This document shows, in pieces, positions 1 to 11,605 of a DNA stretch of 64,000 bases. The notes under the pieces are model-generated. The model saw only the letters and a list, made by a program, of their open reading frames with translations. It was not told the DNA's origin and did not search any database. Both the position numbers and the translations under genes were made by a program. Position 1 is the first letter of the stretch. The number at the start of each line of letters is the position of its first letter. Source of the stretch: Congeria kusceri (Eukaryota; Mollusca; Bivalvia; Myida; Dreissenidae); assembly GCA_027627225.1 (NCBI GenBank), contig CM051025.1, positions 72,447,974 through 72,511,973 on the forward strand. Direction: 5' to 3'.

Positions 1-240
1 GTTATACGTGACACAAGTCCAAAAAAAGTCATGTTTTGTTTTAAAAAAAAGGGCAAAAACTCTGCTGATGTCTTACAAAAATGCATCAAAATACCCAGGT
101 TCACAAGATCACAAGCTGATAAATATGTTTGTGAAGTTTCAACACTCTAGCAGTTACGCGCGACACAAAAATCCGACAGACAGACGGGGCAGACGGACAA
201 GAGCAAATATACATGCCTCCCCTCTGGTATTGGGGGCATA
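1..240 (+). repeat. 3' part of a bivalve-type dispersed repeat
   Basis: The stretch ends with a short GACA-rich run (168-200) followed by a 'gcctcccctctggtattgggggcat' type hairpin end. I recognise this arrangement from abundant dispersed repeats of bivalve genomes; that is recollection, not a search. The 77-codon open frame across it has no recognisable domain and is probably chance. Confidence 0.5.
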
Positions 241-1141
241 AAAAGCTACTATGTGGATTTTTAAGCGTTCAGCTACTCCGAAGATGTCAATAAAAACGAA
301 GGCGCACTACGATCAGGATCAATTACAATCTGACTTGAGTGCACGATCTTTCTACCAGATAAATAGTAAATATTGAACGCTAAATATAGTAATTCACTTT
401 CACTTTAAAAACCATGAATGCAAGGCTCTGATTGGCTTATTGGATGGTTGTCAGAACGTAGGCTTCTGCTGGTCGTCCTCAGATCCTAATGCATAGCGTA
501 TTTTAGGGCATGCTTTTAATTAGATTGAACCAAATAAGAAAACGCAATTTTTGAAAGCAATAGTTACACAACGATGCCAAATTGTTTATTGCGTGCTCGT
601 TTATACATATATGCCGCGTGCATGCATACTTTTGATTATTCAGACAAAATAAGTCGAACAGTCATGGTACTGAACACTGGATTGTCAACCAAACATCAAA
701 AGCTACATCATCTTGTTGAAGTAATTAGTGTGTAGGCCTCGTGATGCTGTCACACTGGCAGTATTTTAATAATTCGTGAAAATGGCCATTCTTGAAAGTT
801 AGCCATCGTTGGGAACGTTCATGGATGTAAAAAAGAAGTATGACTTCATTTTCATCCCGTGTATCAGGTACCCGGCCAATGTTCTGTGATAAAGACTTTC
901 GAAATTTTAGTACACAATCAAACATTATTTTCAAGTAATGCAGTCGTTTTAGTTTTTTAACTAGCACCATTATCACAAATTCAATATTTTAATGAACACC
1001 GATATTCTTTGAGTTGCACAGAAACATCGGCAAAATTAAACATGCCTTGGTCATATTGTTAGCACGGTAGCACATATACTGAAATATCTATGGGATGATG
1101 CGAGTATATATTAATATTATCAAATAACATTTACACTTCTT
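241..1141. other. AT-rich intergenic sequence, nothing recognised
   Basis: No frame of coding character and no repeat structure was recognised between the dispersed repeat and the last exon of galactosyltransferase copy A. The 3' UTR of copy A should begin just below 1142 on the minus strand. An AATAAA-like signal is not obvious. Confidence 0.4.
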
Positions 1142-3762
1142 TCATATGCGTCTAATGTCAACTTTTATATGGGTTTTGAGTCCTTCAGTCCGCTTGGATA
1201 ACACTGTGTAGTTGACGGAGGTTACGCCATCTGCAGAAAATCTACTTTTAGCTGATCTCAGCAAAGCGTGCCTGCAAATAGATGTAGAAGTATACGAAAC
1301 TATCTCAGCAAAGTAATCCTGCAAATAGATGTGGAAATAAAGGAACTATCTCAGCAATGTAATCCTGCAAATAGATGTAGAAGTAAAGGAAACTATCTTA
1401 GCAAAGTAATCCTGCAAATAGATGTAGAAATAAAGGAAACGATCTCAGCAAGTAATCCTGCAAATAGATGTAGAAGTAAAGGAAACTATCTCAGCAATGT
1501 AATCCTGCAAATAGATGTAAAAGTAAAGGAAACAATCTCAGCCAGTAATCCTGCAAATAGATGTAGAAGTAAAGGAAACTATCTTAGCAAAGTAATCCTG
1601 CAAATAGATGTAGAAATAAAGGAAACGATCTCAGCAAGTAATCCTGCAAATAGATGTAGAAGTAAAGGAAACAATCTCAGCAAAGTAATCCTGCAAATAG
1701 ATGTAGAAGTAAAGGAAACTATCTCAGCAAAGTAATCCTGCAAATAGATGTAGAAGCACATTTTGAGATATTTGATGCATCCAAACAAACTAGTTTTTTT
1801 TTGCTTCTGATAAAGTTGGCCGTTACTGTTTTACTTGTAAATAATTTGCCAGTATGATAAAAAAGGTTGGGAAAGTGTTGTGGTACTTGTTTCCTACTCA
1901 GTTGACGAAAATAACTTACTATGTTTGTGTTTCTTTACTAAACTCAATATTTCTTTAGCGCGTTTCAACACCTTTGTTGACATAATGTAAGGGGGTTGTG
2001 AATTTTATTACAAAATGAACAAATGCATTACCATTTACTTGGTGGCTATTCTTGTTCGTTTTTCTACATTCAGTTTTGACGTAACTTTATAGGGTTACAG
2101 AATGATTTATACAAATGGACATTATTAGTACCTTTTTTCTGACGGGTGTTCTTGTTTGTGTTCCAACATTCTGTACTGGCCAACCATTAAGGACGGTCTG
2201 GCAAGAGAGTAACCAGCTGATGCTATCCTGAAATTAAATACAATGCTGTTTTTTTTTCGTAATTCCTCATACAGTCATTCCTCATACCGTTTTATTCAAT
2301 GATTAGTTAATGTGCATACAATATCTAATACCTGTATATTATTACATCGATAAGACACATTTATCTACAATGAAACGTACACTTTATATCAAAAGCAAAA
2401 ATTACAGGATAGCCAGTAAAAGGCAAAAAAAAAACACAACATAACCAGTGCCCATGAGGAATATTTGAGTGATCAGGTGCCTTTAAAAACACATGCCTTC
2501 CCGTCATGTCATCGTCCTCCCCTCCCCAGCCGAAGTAAACGTTGGAGAAACCGTTCACCTTCAGGAAACTCTCCTTGGTCATCGCTAGGACACCACCAGA
2601 GTACGCTCCATATGGAAGCCTAGGTGTAGTAATTTATAATAAACCTCTTGTGTTAATTAATTATCATCTGTTGTTTGGATAATTAAAATCGCGTACCAAG
2701 TATATTTAGTTTATAAGAATTTCATCAGTCATGTACGAATATTATTTCTTGTTTGTGAATCTATTTTCTTTCTCCAATTCTATTGGCAAAACTTAAGTTT
2801 CACAAAAATATTCAAGAAATACAGATCTGCAAATGAAAGTTTTCAAGTAGCACTATAACTTATTTATTATATACATGTAACTGATATATTTACATTTGCA
2901 TTAAAACTTCCGAGTGTGCGCACATAATTATGCAGCTCACCTATATTGAAACTTGTCTATTGCAACTGCCATGTGTTTAGGATTTCTTTCGCAGCAGTAG
3001 TAGTTGTCGGAAGATAACGGGACCAGATCGACGTCGTGGAAAATAAAACAGCTAAAATTATCCATCGATAGAGATTCGTTGAAGCCAACATTAAACAATT
3101 TAGCTCTGTTAAAGCCAGCCCCCGCATTCTGCAAAAGAACACTGTTTATCTTTATGCGCAATACACAACAAAAAAGCAACACCAAAAGCAGAGTTAATGC
3201 ATTCAAATATAACTCGCACAAAACGTATGCGTGCATATAATACTTCAGTGGATTAATTAACCTATCAACGCGGTCGATTCTTATGGTGCTTTTTAATACC
3301 ATATTTTTCACAAATAATAGTTTTCACATCTGTGAAAAATAGGATCTCATTCTTCACAGGTGTGAAAATTGAGATCTTGTTCTTCATACATCTCATTCGT
3401 ATTATTCACATTTTCTGTCTAGTTTGTGATCGCATCCAGTTTTTGATATGCAACGAAATCGCAGTCTTCTTTGATCTTCACGGATACTTTTTTGGCCTTT
3501 CACATTCGTTCACACTTAAAAATGTGACAAATGATATCCTTTTATTCACAGGTGAATTAAACATATGATTTGTGAAAAATATTATCCTACAGAGCTTTGT
3601 CCACATTGTTTCCTACCTGTTCCATAATGAATAAGTGAAAGGAAATTTTCTGATTCTGAATAAATGGCACCAATTCCGTCGTTAGCGTAGCCAAGTGTTC
3701 TTCCCTGTCCCTGTATGGAACAATGATAGCTACGCCTTCTGTTGAAACGCAGTTCGATTTGT
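1142..3762 (-). CDS. beta-1,4-galactosyltransferase-like gene, copy A (catalytic exons; one exon missing)
   Basis: This encodes the catalytic part of a Golgi GT7-family enzyme, predicted to transfer galactose from UDP-Gal to terminal GlcNAc. Exons on the minus strand are 3762-3617 (146 bp, VAIIVPYRDREEHL), 3128-2941 (188 bp, FNRAKLFNVGF and the metal-binding FHDVDLVP, with a CCERNPKHMAVA segment), 2619-2497 (123 bp, LPYGAYSGGV and FGWGGEDDDM) and 1271-1142 (last exon, SADGVTSVNYTVL, stop). The Tyr before SGG sits where vertebrate enzymes have the Tyr linked to UDP-Gal rather than UDP-GalNAc preference. The 96-bp exon found in copies B and C (GRYK..L.H) was not found between 2496 and 1272. Skipping it would keep the frame. 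The 123-bp exon ends at AAG|GCATGT, a GC donor. The upstream membrane-anchor exon may be at 42077-42410. Its activity is doubtful without the missing segment. Confidence 0.85.
1271..1757 (-). repeat. 46-47 bp minisatellite carrying a splice acceptor in every unit
   Basis: There are about 10.6 tandem units of 46 or 47 bp, starting near 1271, 1318, 1364, 1411, 1457, 1504, 1550, 1597, 1643, 1690 and 1737 (the last partial). On the minus strand each unit reads ctacatctatttgcAG|G followed by ATTACTTTGCTGAGAT. The real acceptor of the last exon of copy A is ctatttgcAG|GCACGCTTTGCTGAGAT. The unit is therefore an amplified intron/exon junction. Units 3-4 and 7-8 are the same pair, so a higher-order duplication occurred. 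The 155-codon plus-strand frame through the array is a by-product of the repeat. Confidence 0.93.
1758..2496. other. Remaining intron of copy A, no exon found
   Basis: This is where copies B and C carry their 96-bp exon. I searched both strands by eye for the GRYK..L.H coding pattern and its reverse complement and found nothing. The sequence is otherwise AT-rich and unremarkable. Confidence 0.5.
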
Positions 3763-5548
3763 CTGAAAGAAAGAAGTAACATAATTAGTAAGATATGCAG
3801 TTGTAATTAAGGTGGGTGGTACTTTAAACATATTTTATTTTCAAAACGAAGTACATGTACAAATGACATAAATGCATGCATATTATACATATTATTTATC
3901 GAATACATTCACTTGAAAAAAGGGTAGGATCTGAAGTTCTAACAACATTATTTATGGTCTTTCCCTGTGTGGATAATTGACATGTTCGTGGCGATTAACG
4001 TGATTTTCTTGAAAAGTCAAGTGTACAGTTAGAAGAAGAAAATAAACAAACATGATTAGCCAATGAAAGAAAACGAAAGGAAACAAACATGTGTTATGCA
4101 AATGTTATATATAAAGCACATATAAGGCACATATAAGGTATAAATAACTCCTGTCCAGAAAATAACAAAGTCCATGTTTTATGTGAAAACCAAATTACGA
4201 AAAACGCTTTGTCGTCGTAATAAATTAAATTTATAAAAATAAAATGTGGGTGGTTGGTTTTATAATACAACTGCATACCTTCCACATTATGTTTGATTGC
4301 TCTAGGTAACGTATACAGATCCGATTTTAGCATTCAAATATCCAGTTTGCAATCGGAGATCCGGATATCCGAATACGCGTAAGCATCCCTAGTTGTATAC
4401 CTTTTGTACGCATTTTTATGCAAATAGTACCATTAAAACATAACTTAAACCTTTAATTTTAACAACTATATTATTAAATTGCAGACATTCCGAAAAGTAG
4501 TTTGGGTTCACTGTACGTTTTGTACAGTGGGCGTGTCACAATAAAAATTTATTATAAAATTACTTATTTTGCTACAGCATAAATGTACCACAGTTTTGTT
4601 TTATTTTTACACGGCATAAATACTTAATGCAAATACTTTGTCAATAGTTCAGTGGTCTTTGACTGAACGTTTTTTATGTTCCGGAAACTACATGTTTCAT
4701 GAATTTACTTGCATTAGTGCCGATTTCAAATTTTTATTGACATGGGCACCAGTCAGCTTAGGGTTTGTCCAGCTAAATATTAACCAGTCAGGTCCTTCGA
4801 ACTGATACTTTCCGGAGTAAAGCTGTAAATATTTATGAAATAAAAATTTATCGATTCTATTAAAATATTAAATTCAAAAATTAAAACATGCATGTGTATT
4901 CGTATTATCAAGACCAATGTCTTCAAGACCATGTCAATATAATACTTTCACAATATACTGTTATATGTTTAGTAAATTTTACTTTATTATGTCACCAGTT
5001 ATAAAGTATTACCTAAGCTAATATTATTTCTTAATTTTAGTTTTATAATAATAATACTCATTTTATCTTGAATAATCAGCAGAACTACTTTTGTCCCGCA
5101 CCCACAAAAAGTGTCACCAATTTTTACTGTTTATATATTGAACATTTATACTGTTTGTATATTGAAAATTCATACATTTATCAACTGTTTATAGACACAA
5201 AGCAGTCGTATTTAACAATGTTTCAATAGCAATTCTCCGTAATGAACTTTATTTTTGCAACTGTTACAGTCGATCTACTGTCAATACGCCCCTTTAATGA
5301 GTTCTTTCATTTTGCATTCAACTTCTGTACACGTTCATAAATAAATACTTAAATGAAATGTTCATTCATACATGTTAAACTTTAAAACACTTTCTGTATA
5401 AAGGCCTAGTTTAAGGAATGTCTGGCCTCTTAATAGTGGTATTCCACTGTGTATTGGTCAACCATAAAATATCTGATCATTATCAGCAATCGTTTCTCTC
5501 TACTGACTGAGCAACTGTTTTAATTGCCGCAGTGACACACATGCTCGC
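3763..5548. other. AT-rich intron or intergenic sequence
   Basis: Lies upstream of the first catalytic exon of copy A. No stem exon with a G-K/R-Y type ending was found here. No repeat family was recognised. Short open frames have no domain character. Confidence 0.4.
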
Positions 5549-5650
5549 GACAAACATATCTGCATACAAAGACTTCAAATCTTGCGGTCATTATCGCTCT
5601 GCTAGTAATATTACACTACGGGTAATTTGATATAGTTGGCCTCTAACGCA
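5549..5650 (+). repeat. 102-bp direct repeat, copy 1
   Basis: Begins gacaaacatatctgcataca and ends gttggcctctaacgca. It matches 6277-6378 along its whole length with one substitution seen (tatcgct versus tatcgca). The 626 bp between the copies have no coding frame. Confidence 0.9.
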
Positions 5651-6276
5651 TTGATCTCAGCTGATAAGAGTCGCTACACTGTGTCCACACTGTGACCACA
5701 GCAGGGTGGCAACACACAGGGGTACAATACCCCAGATTTGGGGCGGGAGTCAAATAAAGAACGATTAAACTAGGCCTGTATATATAGGCGAGATGTACAT
5801 GTATTAGGTTTGTTTATCGCATAATTCGTTTTATATATACATATATATTTATCACCTAAATTAATCATGTTCAAGGCAAACATACGTAATTATTATATGT
5901 ATAAATTTGTGAAATTTCTGCGCCCGCACAGAAATATCGAAACTTGAAAAAAATACATGTAAATTTATTATTTTTGCGCACTCTTGCTCCTCTACTTTTC
6001 GAAAATAAATCGGATGATTTTTTTTTCTAATTGGACTGACCTAAGCAGTAGTATATCAAATGAATGGAAAATTACAAAAGTAGCATTCATTAACTAGATT
6101 ACCTTTCAGCCTCGTCGGATATTATGTTCGCACGTTGCATAATTCAATGATTCCGTTATCAATTTAATTTTGCAAGCCAAATATGATAAAACATACTAGA
6201 TATAATTTTCGTAAACACTGGCCTTTTAAAAACTTCGAACATAAAAGGCATGTGGAAGGGATGAATAAGTGTTTAA
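5651..6276. other. Non-coding segment bounded by 102-bp direct repeats
   Basis: Holds a small hairpin around 5720-5745 (ggggtacaatacccc, then tttgggg) and AT-rich sequence. No coding frame was seen. Confidence 0.4.
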
Positions 6277-6378
6277 GACAAACATATCTGCATACAAAGA
6301 CTTCAAATCTTGCGGTCATTATCGCACTGCTAGTAATATTACACTACGGGTAATTTGATATAGTTGGCCTCTAACGCA
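6277..6378 (+). repeat. 102-bp direct repeat, copy 2
   Basis: Near-identical partner of 5549-5650, in the same orientation. The pair could be the terminal repeats of a very small non-autonomous retroelement or a local duplication. No target-site duplication is evident outside the pair. Confidence 0.9.
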
Positions 6379-6589
6379 CAGTATTAATTTCAAATGTTTA
6401 ACATAATCTTATTAGAATGTCATGACTGTATATAATTTATTAACATACAGCACGCTAGAAGTGCAAGAAATAGGTTGACAAAAAAAAAATACAATAAAAA
6501 TGCAATTACAATACTAACATGGACACTGGACGGCATTGTTACGCCGCATGTGCACGTCGCCGCAAAAACGCGAGCATATGTGTCAGGCA

Positions 6590-6980
6590 CGGTATTGGCG
6601 GGGCACAGGGAACACGTGCTCCCCCAGCTGACCCTAAGGCTTATGACATGTTTTAGACATGTGAAATTTTAATACGAAGATCAGATTGTGAAAATATGTA
6701 ATGCCACTAAACTGGTCATTATCGCTAATCAAAGACTAACGTATATAAGATATTAAAGTGAGTGTGGGGTGGGGGGTGGCGGCACATGAGGTATGTGCTT
6801 CCAGCTGGACCCAAATCATATGCTATGTGTAAAGTTTTAAAACTTTGTACAGCGAAACAAACCCCCATTTAGTGCCCTTAAACTGATCGTTATCGCTAAT
6901 CTTAGACAACAGCCCTGGGGAACACGTACGCACGGATTTACGCGCGGAGTGGGGGCACGATGGGCATGTGCTCGCCCTAA
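6590..6980 (+). repeat. Degenerate tandem repeat of about 175-190 bp
   Basis: Two diverged units and part of a third share, in order, a GC-rich 'ggcacatgaggtatgtgctcccagctggaccc' type head, an AT-rich middle and a 'cccttaaactgatcgttatcgctaatct' type tail. Unit 1 is about 6590-6735, unit 2 about 6775-6908, and a third head starts near 6949. A 65-codon open frame over unit 1 has no domain. Confidence 0.6.
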
Positions 6981-7223
6981 AAGGATCCTTATCCACTCGG
7001 CGCTTTAAGAAGCGTGTTACTTCTAGAAGATTCCGACATACATGAATTTAAAATAACTATCGCTTAAAACTCATTCTGGATCAGAGTAATGGTCACAGAA
7101 CTCTCGAAAGCGTGAAAAAAATAATACTATAGCCATCATTTGCATTTAATAGTGATTGGCAAATCGGTTGGAAACGGCCAATCGAATAATTGACATAATC
7201 GACCAGTTCAATCGATGCGATAA
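6981..7223. other. Flank of the first LINE, nothing recognised
   Basis: Short AT-rich sequence just before the point where the ORF1 frame of the LINE opens. The 5' breakpoint of the truncated LINE probably lies within about 7200-7225. Confidence 0.35.
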
Positions 7224-7895
7224 TCGAAACTGTCTCAACTTGACCAAATACAACAAACAGTGTCTGGCATAGTCTCTCGGATCGACAAAATGGAACAACG
7301 AATAAGCAATTTTGAGAGCCGAATTAAGGAATTAGAAAAATCGTGTGATTTTAGTGGCAATGTGATTGAAAATTTAACAAAAAAGCAGACTGAGTTTGAC
7401 TCAATACTTAAATACACGAACAATGTACAAAACCGCGAGGAGTCAGTGAACCTGAAAGAATCAAAATTACAAGCAGAAATAACGGACCTCAAGTGCAGGA
7501 GTATGCGGGAAAATTTGTTATTTTTCCAAATACCAGAGGAAAAAGACGAACAATGCGATCAAAAGATATTGGAATTCATTCAAACCAAACTTCACGTGCA
7601 AAACGCTCAATCCGAGATAAAGTTGCATAGGGCACATCGTGTAGGTCGATATCAGCCGAATAAAGTGCGTCCCATTGTAGCGAAGTTCGCGTATTTCCCA
7701 GACAAGGAGAGGGTCCGCAAGGAATCAAAGCAGCTGAAAGGTACCCCGTTCGGAATATCCGAACAGTATCCCAAGGAAGTGACGGATGTCCGGCGAAGAC
7801 TTATCCCAATCATGAAAAAGGCAAGAGCCGAAGGCAAGGATGCGTTCCTTAAACTTGACAAACTGTACATAAACAAACAAGTGTATGTGGAATAG
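7224..7895 (+). CDS. LINE ORF1 protein, N-terminally truncated
   Basis: An RNA-binding chaperone-like ORF1 protein. The frame is open from 7224 with no ATG at its start. The first part is a heptad-rich coiled coil (SQLDQIQQTVSG, IDKMEQRISNFESRIKEL). It is followed by the SMRENLLFFQI hinge, then an HRAHRVGR segment and a KARAEGKDAFL region typical of L1-type ORF1 RRM and C-terminal domains. It ends at a TAG (7893-7895). The next codon opens ORF2 in the same frame. Compared with the related ORF1 at 36565-37713 it lacks roughly the first 130-140 residues. The function assignment rests on family pattern only. Confidence 0.85.
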   Translation, partial: SKLSQLDQIQQTVSGIVSRIDKMEQRISNFESRIKELEKSCDFSGNVIENLTKKQTEFDSILKYTNNVQNREESVNLKESKLQAEITDLKCRSMRENLLFFQIPEEKDEQCDQKILEFIQTKLHVQNAQSEIKLHRAHRVGRYQPNKVRPIVAKFAYFPDKERVRKESKQLKGTPFGISEQYPKEVTDVRRRLIPIMKKARAEGKDAFLKLDKLYINKQVYVE

Positions 7896-10800
7896 GACGT
7901 TCGTGAGAGTGTCGTTAAAGTTGTCACATGGAATGTGGAAGGACTTACTACACTTAAATGCTCCGATAGTAAGTTTATATCTTTTCTGTACAATCACGAT
8001 ATAATATGTTTAACTGAAACTTGGACCAATAAAGACTCCACAATAGACCTAAAAGGTTACAGCAAACCTATTCATTCATACAGACGATTGCAAAACCGTA
8101 GAGCGAAGCGCTCGAGTGGTGGCATTGTGATTTATATTAAAAACTCTATCCGTAAAGGTGTAACTTTAGTAAAAAATGACATTGATTGCATTGTTTGGCT
8201 TAAATTAGATAAGCTATTTTTTAATATTGAATCTGATGTATATCTATGTGTTGTATACATTGCACCTGAAAATTCCCCTGCTCATTCTTTGTATACTTAT
8301 GATATTTTTCAAACTATTGAATATGATATAAATTTGTATCAAACCAAAGGAAAGGTATTCGTAACTGGAGACACAAACTCGCGAACGGGTCATAAAGCAG
8401 ATTACATCGAGAATGATAGGTATATAAGCGATACTGATTTTGATACTAACTCAGATATTGAAACCCCAATCCCACGCTCAACTTGTGACCCGGGTACGAA
8501 TCGATTTGGTGACTACTTGTTAGATATATGCAAAGCTACCAATATTCGTATCGTGAATGGACGGTTACATAACGACCTTAATATAGGCAAGATAACGTGC
8601 TATACACATAATGGTGAAAGCTTAGTGGATTATTTATTAACTGCGCGTACCAATTTCAAGGATATTTCAGATTTTACCGTTAACAATTTCACGGAATTCT
8701 CCAATCATGCGCCGCTGACATTTGATCTCCGCACGAATAGCGCTACTTCAAAAAGTATAAGTAATCCGATTGTTTATTTTAAATGGAAACCTGAGAACAA
8801 ATGCGACTTTGTATATGATGTATCATGCGATGTACATAATCTGGAACAAACGCTATTATCGCAAATTGATTCACACTGTGACCCTGATATCCTAGTGGGA
8901 GAATTTTCAAACTATTTAAATTCAAAAGGAGAAAAATATTTTAAGCATATTATAAAACCGCAAAATAAAGGATTTATAGCTCCTGATAAAAATAAACAGA
9001 GATGGTTTAATGAAGAGTGTAAAAACAAACAAACTCAATTTATAAGAGCTTTATATGAGTATAATCTAAATAAAAATGGACATAAACGAGAACAAATGAT
9101 TGCTATGAAAAAGGATTACAAATATACATGTAGGAAAACGAAATTAAAATACAACAATGATCAAAGCAAGAAAATGAATAATATGAGACGGAAATCACCC
9201 CGTGAATTTTGGAAAAAATTCAAACGTAAACCAACAGCACAAAACTCAAATACGATACCGGTAAATGAATTTCATGATTATTTCAGTAGATTAGCGGATG
9301 AAGGTGACGTTAATATAAATTCGTTTGATGCCGAAACTTTCTTACATGAATTTGATAATAGGCAAAACACAGAAACTTCATACCCCGAACTAGATAATCC
9401 TATATCCACAGAAGAAATAATAAAGGCAACAAAACGGTTGAAAAACAATAAAGCGCATGCGCATGACAATATTATATATGAATACTTTACAGAAACAATA
9501 CATGTCATCGCCAAGCCATTAGAAATATTATTTAATTACATACTTGATAAAAAGCGTTTTCCACGCAGCTGGTCATCCGGAGTTATCATACCAATACATA
9601 AACGTGGGGACATTTCAGACCCAAATAATTATCGAGGGATTACATTAATAAGTTGTTTTGCAAAACTGTTTACAAGTATATTAAATGAACGTCTTAAACA
9701 ATGGGCAGAAACAAATGACATTCTAACGGATGCACAATTCGGCTTTAAACCAAACTGTAGCACAGTCGATGCAATATTTATTCTTAATGCACTGATAGAA
9801 AGGCAGTTGCAGAATAAAGATAAACTATATTGTTGCTATATTGACTACCGGAAGGCATATGACGTCATCAATCGCGGTCAATTATGGAGTAAAATGATTA
9901 ATGTGGGCATCGACGGAAAACTCATAACCCTTATTCGATCCATGTACGAAAAAAGAAGTTAAATTACAGGTTAAACACATGGGTAATTTATCAGACATAT
10001 TCAGTAGTAACGTTGGTATATTTCAGGGGGAGATAACCTCGCCCATATTGTTCTCGCTGTTTATTAATGACATCGAATTCGATTTGCAAAATGGAATAAA
10101 CGCTGGCATTACGCTAGATCAAATATCGATCTACCTATTATTATTCGCTGACGACGCGGTTTTATTTTCTGAAACCCAGGAGGGCTTACAAGAATCATTA
10201 AACAATTTAGAAACCTACTGTGATAAGTGGAATTTAACAGTTAACATTGAAAAAACCAAGGTCATGGTATTCCGAAAGGGAGGGGCAATTAGTAAAACAT
10301 TAAAATGGACATATAAAGGTCAAGAATTAGAAATTGTGAACAATTTTAATTACCTTGGAATTGTCATGTCAAGTGGTGGATCATTTGTGCCCGCAACAAA
10401 TACTCTATATGGCAAAGCAATAAAAGCGATGCATTCTTTGTTCACCCTAACAAAAGACATGAGCGTACCTATAAATATCATGTTCAATTTATTTAACGCA
10501 TATGTATTATCAATTTTAAACTATAACTGCGAGGTTTGGGGATTTATCAAAGCGGAAAACATTGAACGCGTTCATCGTAAATTTTGTAAAAGACTATTAA
10601 ATGTAAACATGTCAACAAATTCATTATCGTTATATGCCGAAGTTGGTCGATTCCCCCTGTATATAGACAGATATGTCAGGATCGTTAAATATTTTTTTAA
10701 AATTATACACTTTAAAACAGGGAAATTGTATTGTTAAACAAATTGCGTTATTACAGAGATTAGAAATTGAATGCAAAAATAACACAAACAATTGGACATC

Positions 10801-11398
10801 GAAAGTACGGGACATTCTTAACCAAACCGGTTTTGCCGATGTATGGCTATTCCCTGAATCAGTGAACACAGATCAATTTATCCCGTTACTTAAAAACAGA
10901 TTACGAGACCAGTACATCACTAGCTGGAATGTCAGTGTCACATCATCTAGCTCAATGATTCTATATAAGGAACTAAAACCAGTATTCGAAAGATCATCGT
11001 ATCTTGATATTGTTGAAAATATCAAACATAGGAATATTATTTCTAAATTACGTTTGTCGTCTCACAAATTATTTATAGAAACGGGTAGACACCATAACAT
11101 TGTACGAGATCAACGCAAATGTGTGTTATGCAACCTAAATGACATCGAGGATGAATATCACTTTGTTCTTAAATGCCCTTATTATGCTGATGTCAGGAAT
11201 ACATTAATTCCAAAGTATTATAGATCCCGTCCAAATATGTACAAGTTTATCGAACTAATAAATAGTTCAAACAAAATATTGTTAAGAAAACTAGCTGCGA
11301 AAATGTCATCTATATGTAGTATAAAATATTTATATTTTTTCACAAAGAAAACGTGTACAAATAATGTAATATTGTTGAAATTGTTAAAATACGTGTGA
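7896..11398 (+). pseudogene. LINE ORF2 (endonuclease-reverse transcriptase), two frameshifts
   Basis: The N-terminal APE-type endonuclease (VVTWNVEGL at about 7920, ICLTETW, GDTNSRTG, then FSNHAPL) is followed by a basic linker, then reverse transcriptase (NNYRGITLISCFAK, AQFGFKPNCST, YIDYRKAYD, LLFADDAVLF) and a C-terminal CVLCNLNDIEDEYHFVLKC zinc-knuckle-like motif. The frame is broken in an A-run near 9950 and again near 10700-10735. The ORF continues in the frame of ORF1. The first in-frame ATG lies far inside, beyond the endonuclease, so an independent ATG start would lose that domain. Confidence 0.88.
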
Positions 11399-11605
11399 CA
11401 TTATGTAGTCACTATGTATTAACCTCATCCATGTGACATTCTCACGAAAACATGTTTATTTCGTGTCTATTTAAATTGATTTATCTTCGAAATGATGTAT
11501 GTTTTGTATTTACTTCAAACGCATGTTGTTATTGTATATGTGTGTTAATGACGATGACCTTTATATGCTTAGGTCGAAAATAAACTATTCTGGATTCTGG
11601 ATTAT

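Larger units (their letters stand above)
7224..11605 (+). mobile_element. LINE (non-LTR retrotransposon), 5'-truncated, decayed
   Basis: ORF1 is followed, in the same frame after one TAG, by an endonuclease-reverse transcriptase ORF2. The 3' end reads aataaactattctggattctggatta, a short repetitive tail rather than poly(A). The 5' end is truncated, because the first frame begins inside the coiled coil of ORF1. The clade was not determined. The protein style (APE endonuclease, RT, C-terminal CX2C...HX4C motif) is that of APE-type LINEs, and the nearest relatives in this window are at 36565-41420 and 42690-43980. Confidence 0.9.

Noticed and set aside
1268..1735. 155-codon plus-strand frame with a repeated ~31-residue motif, resembling a repeat protein
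   Set aside because: It is the translation of the acceptor minisatellite; the frame stays open because pairs of 46- and 47-bp units total 93 bp, a multiple of three. No start context, and it is antisense to the gene.
1271..1757. Regularly spaced repeats that could suggest a CRISPR array
   Set aside because: Units are contiguous with no unique spacers, and the DNA is eukaryotic. The same applies to 51272-51896.
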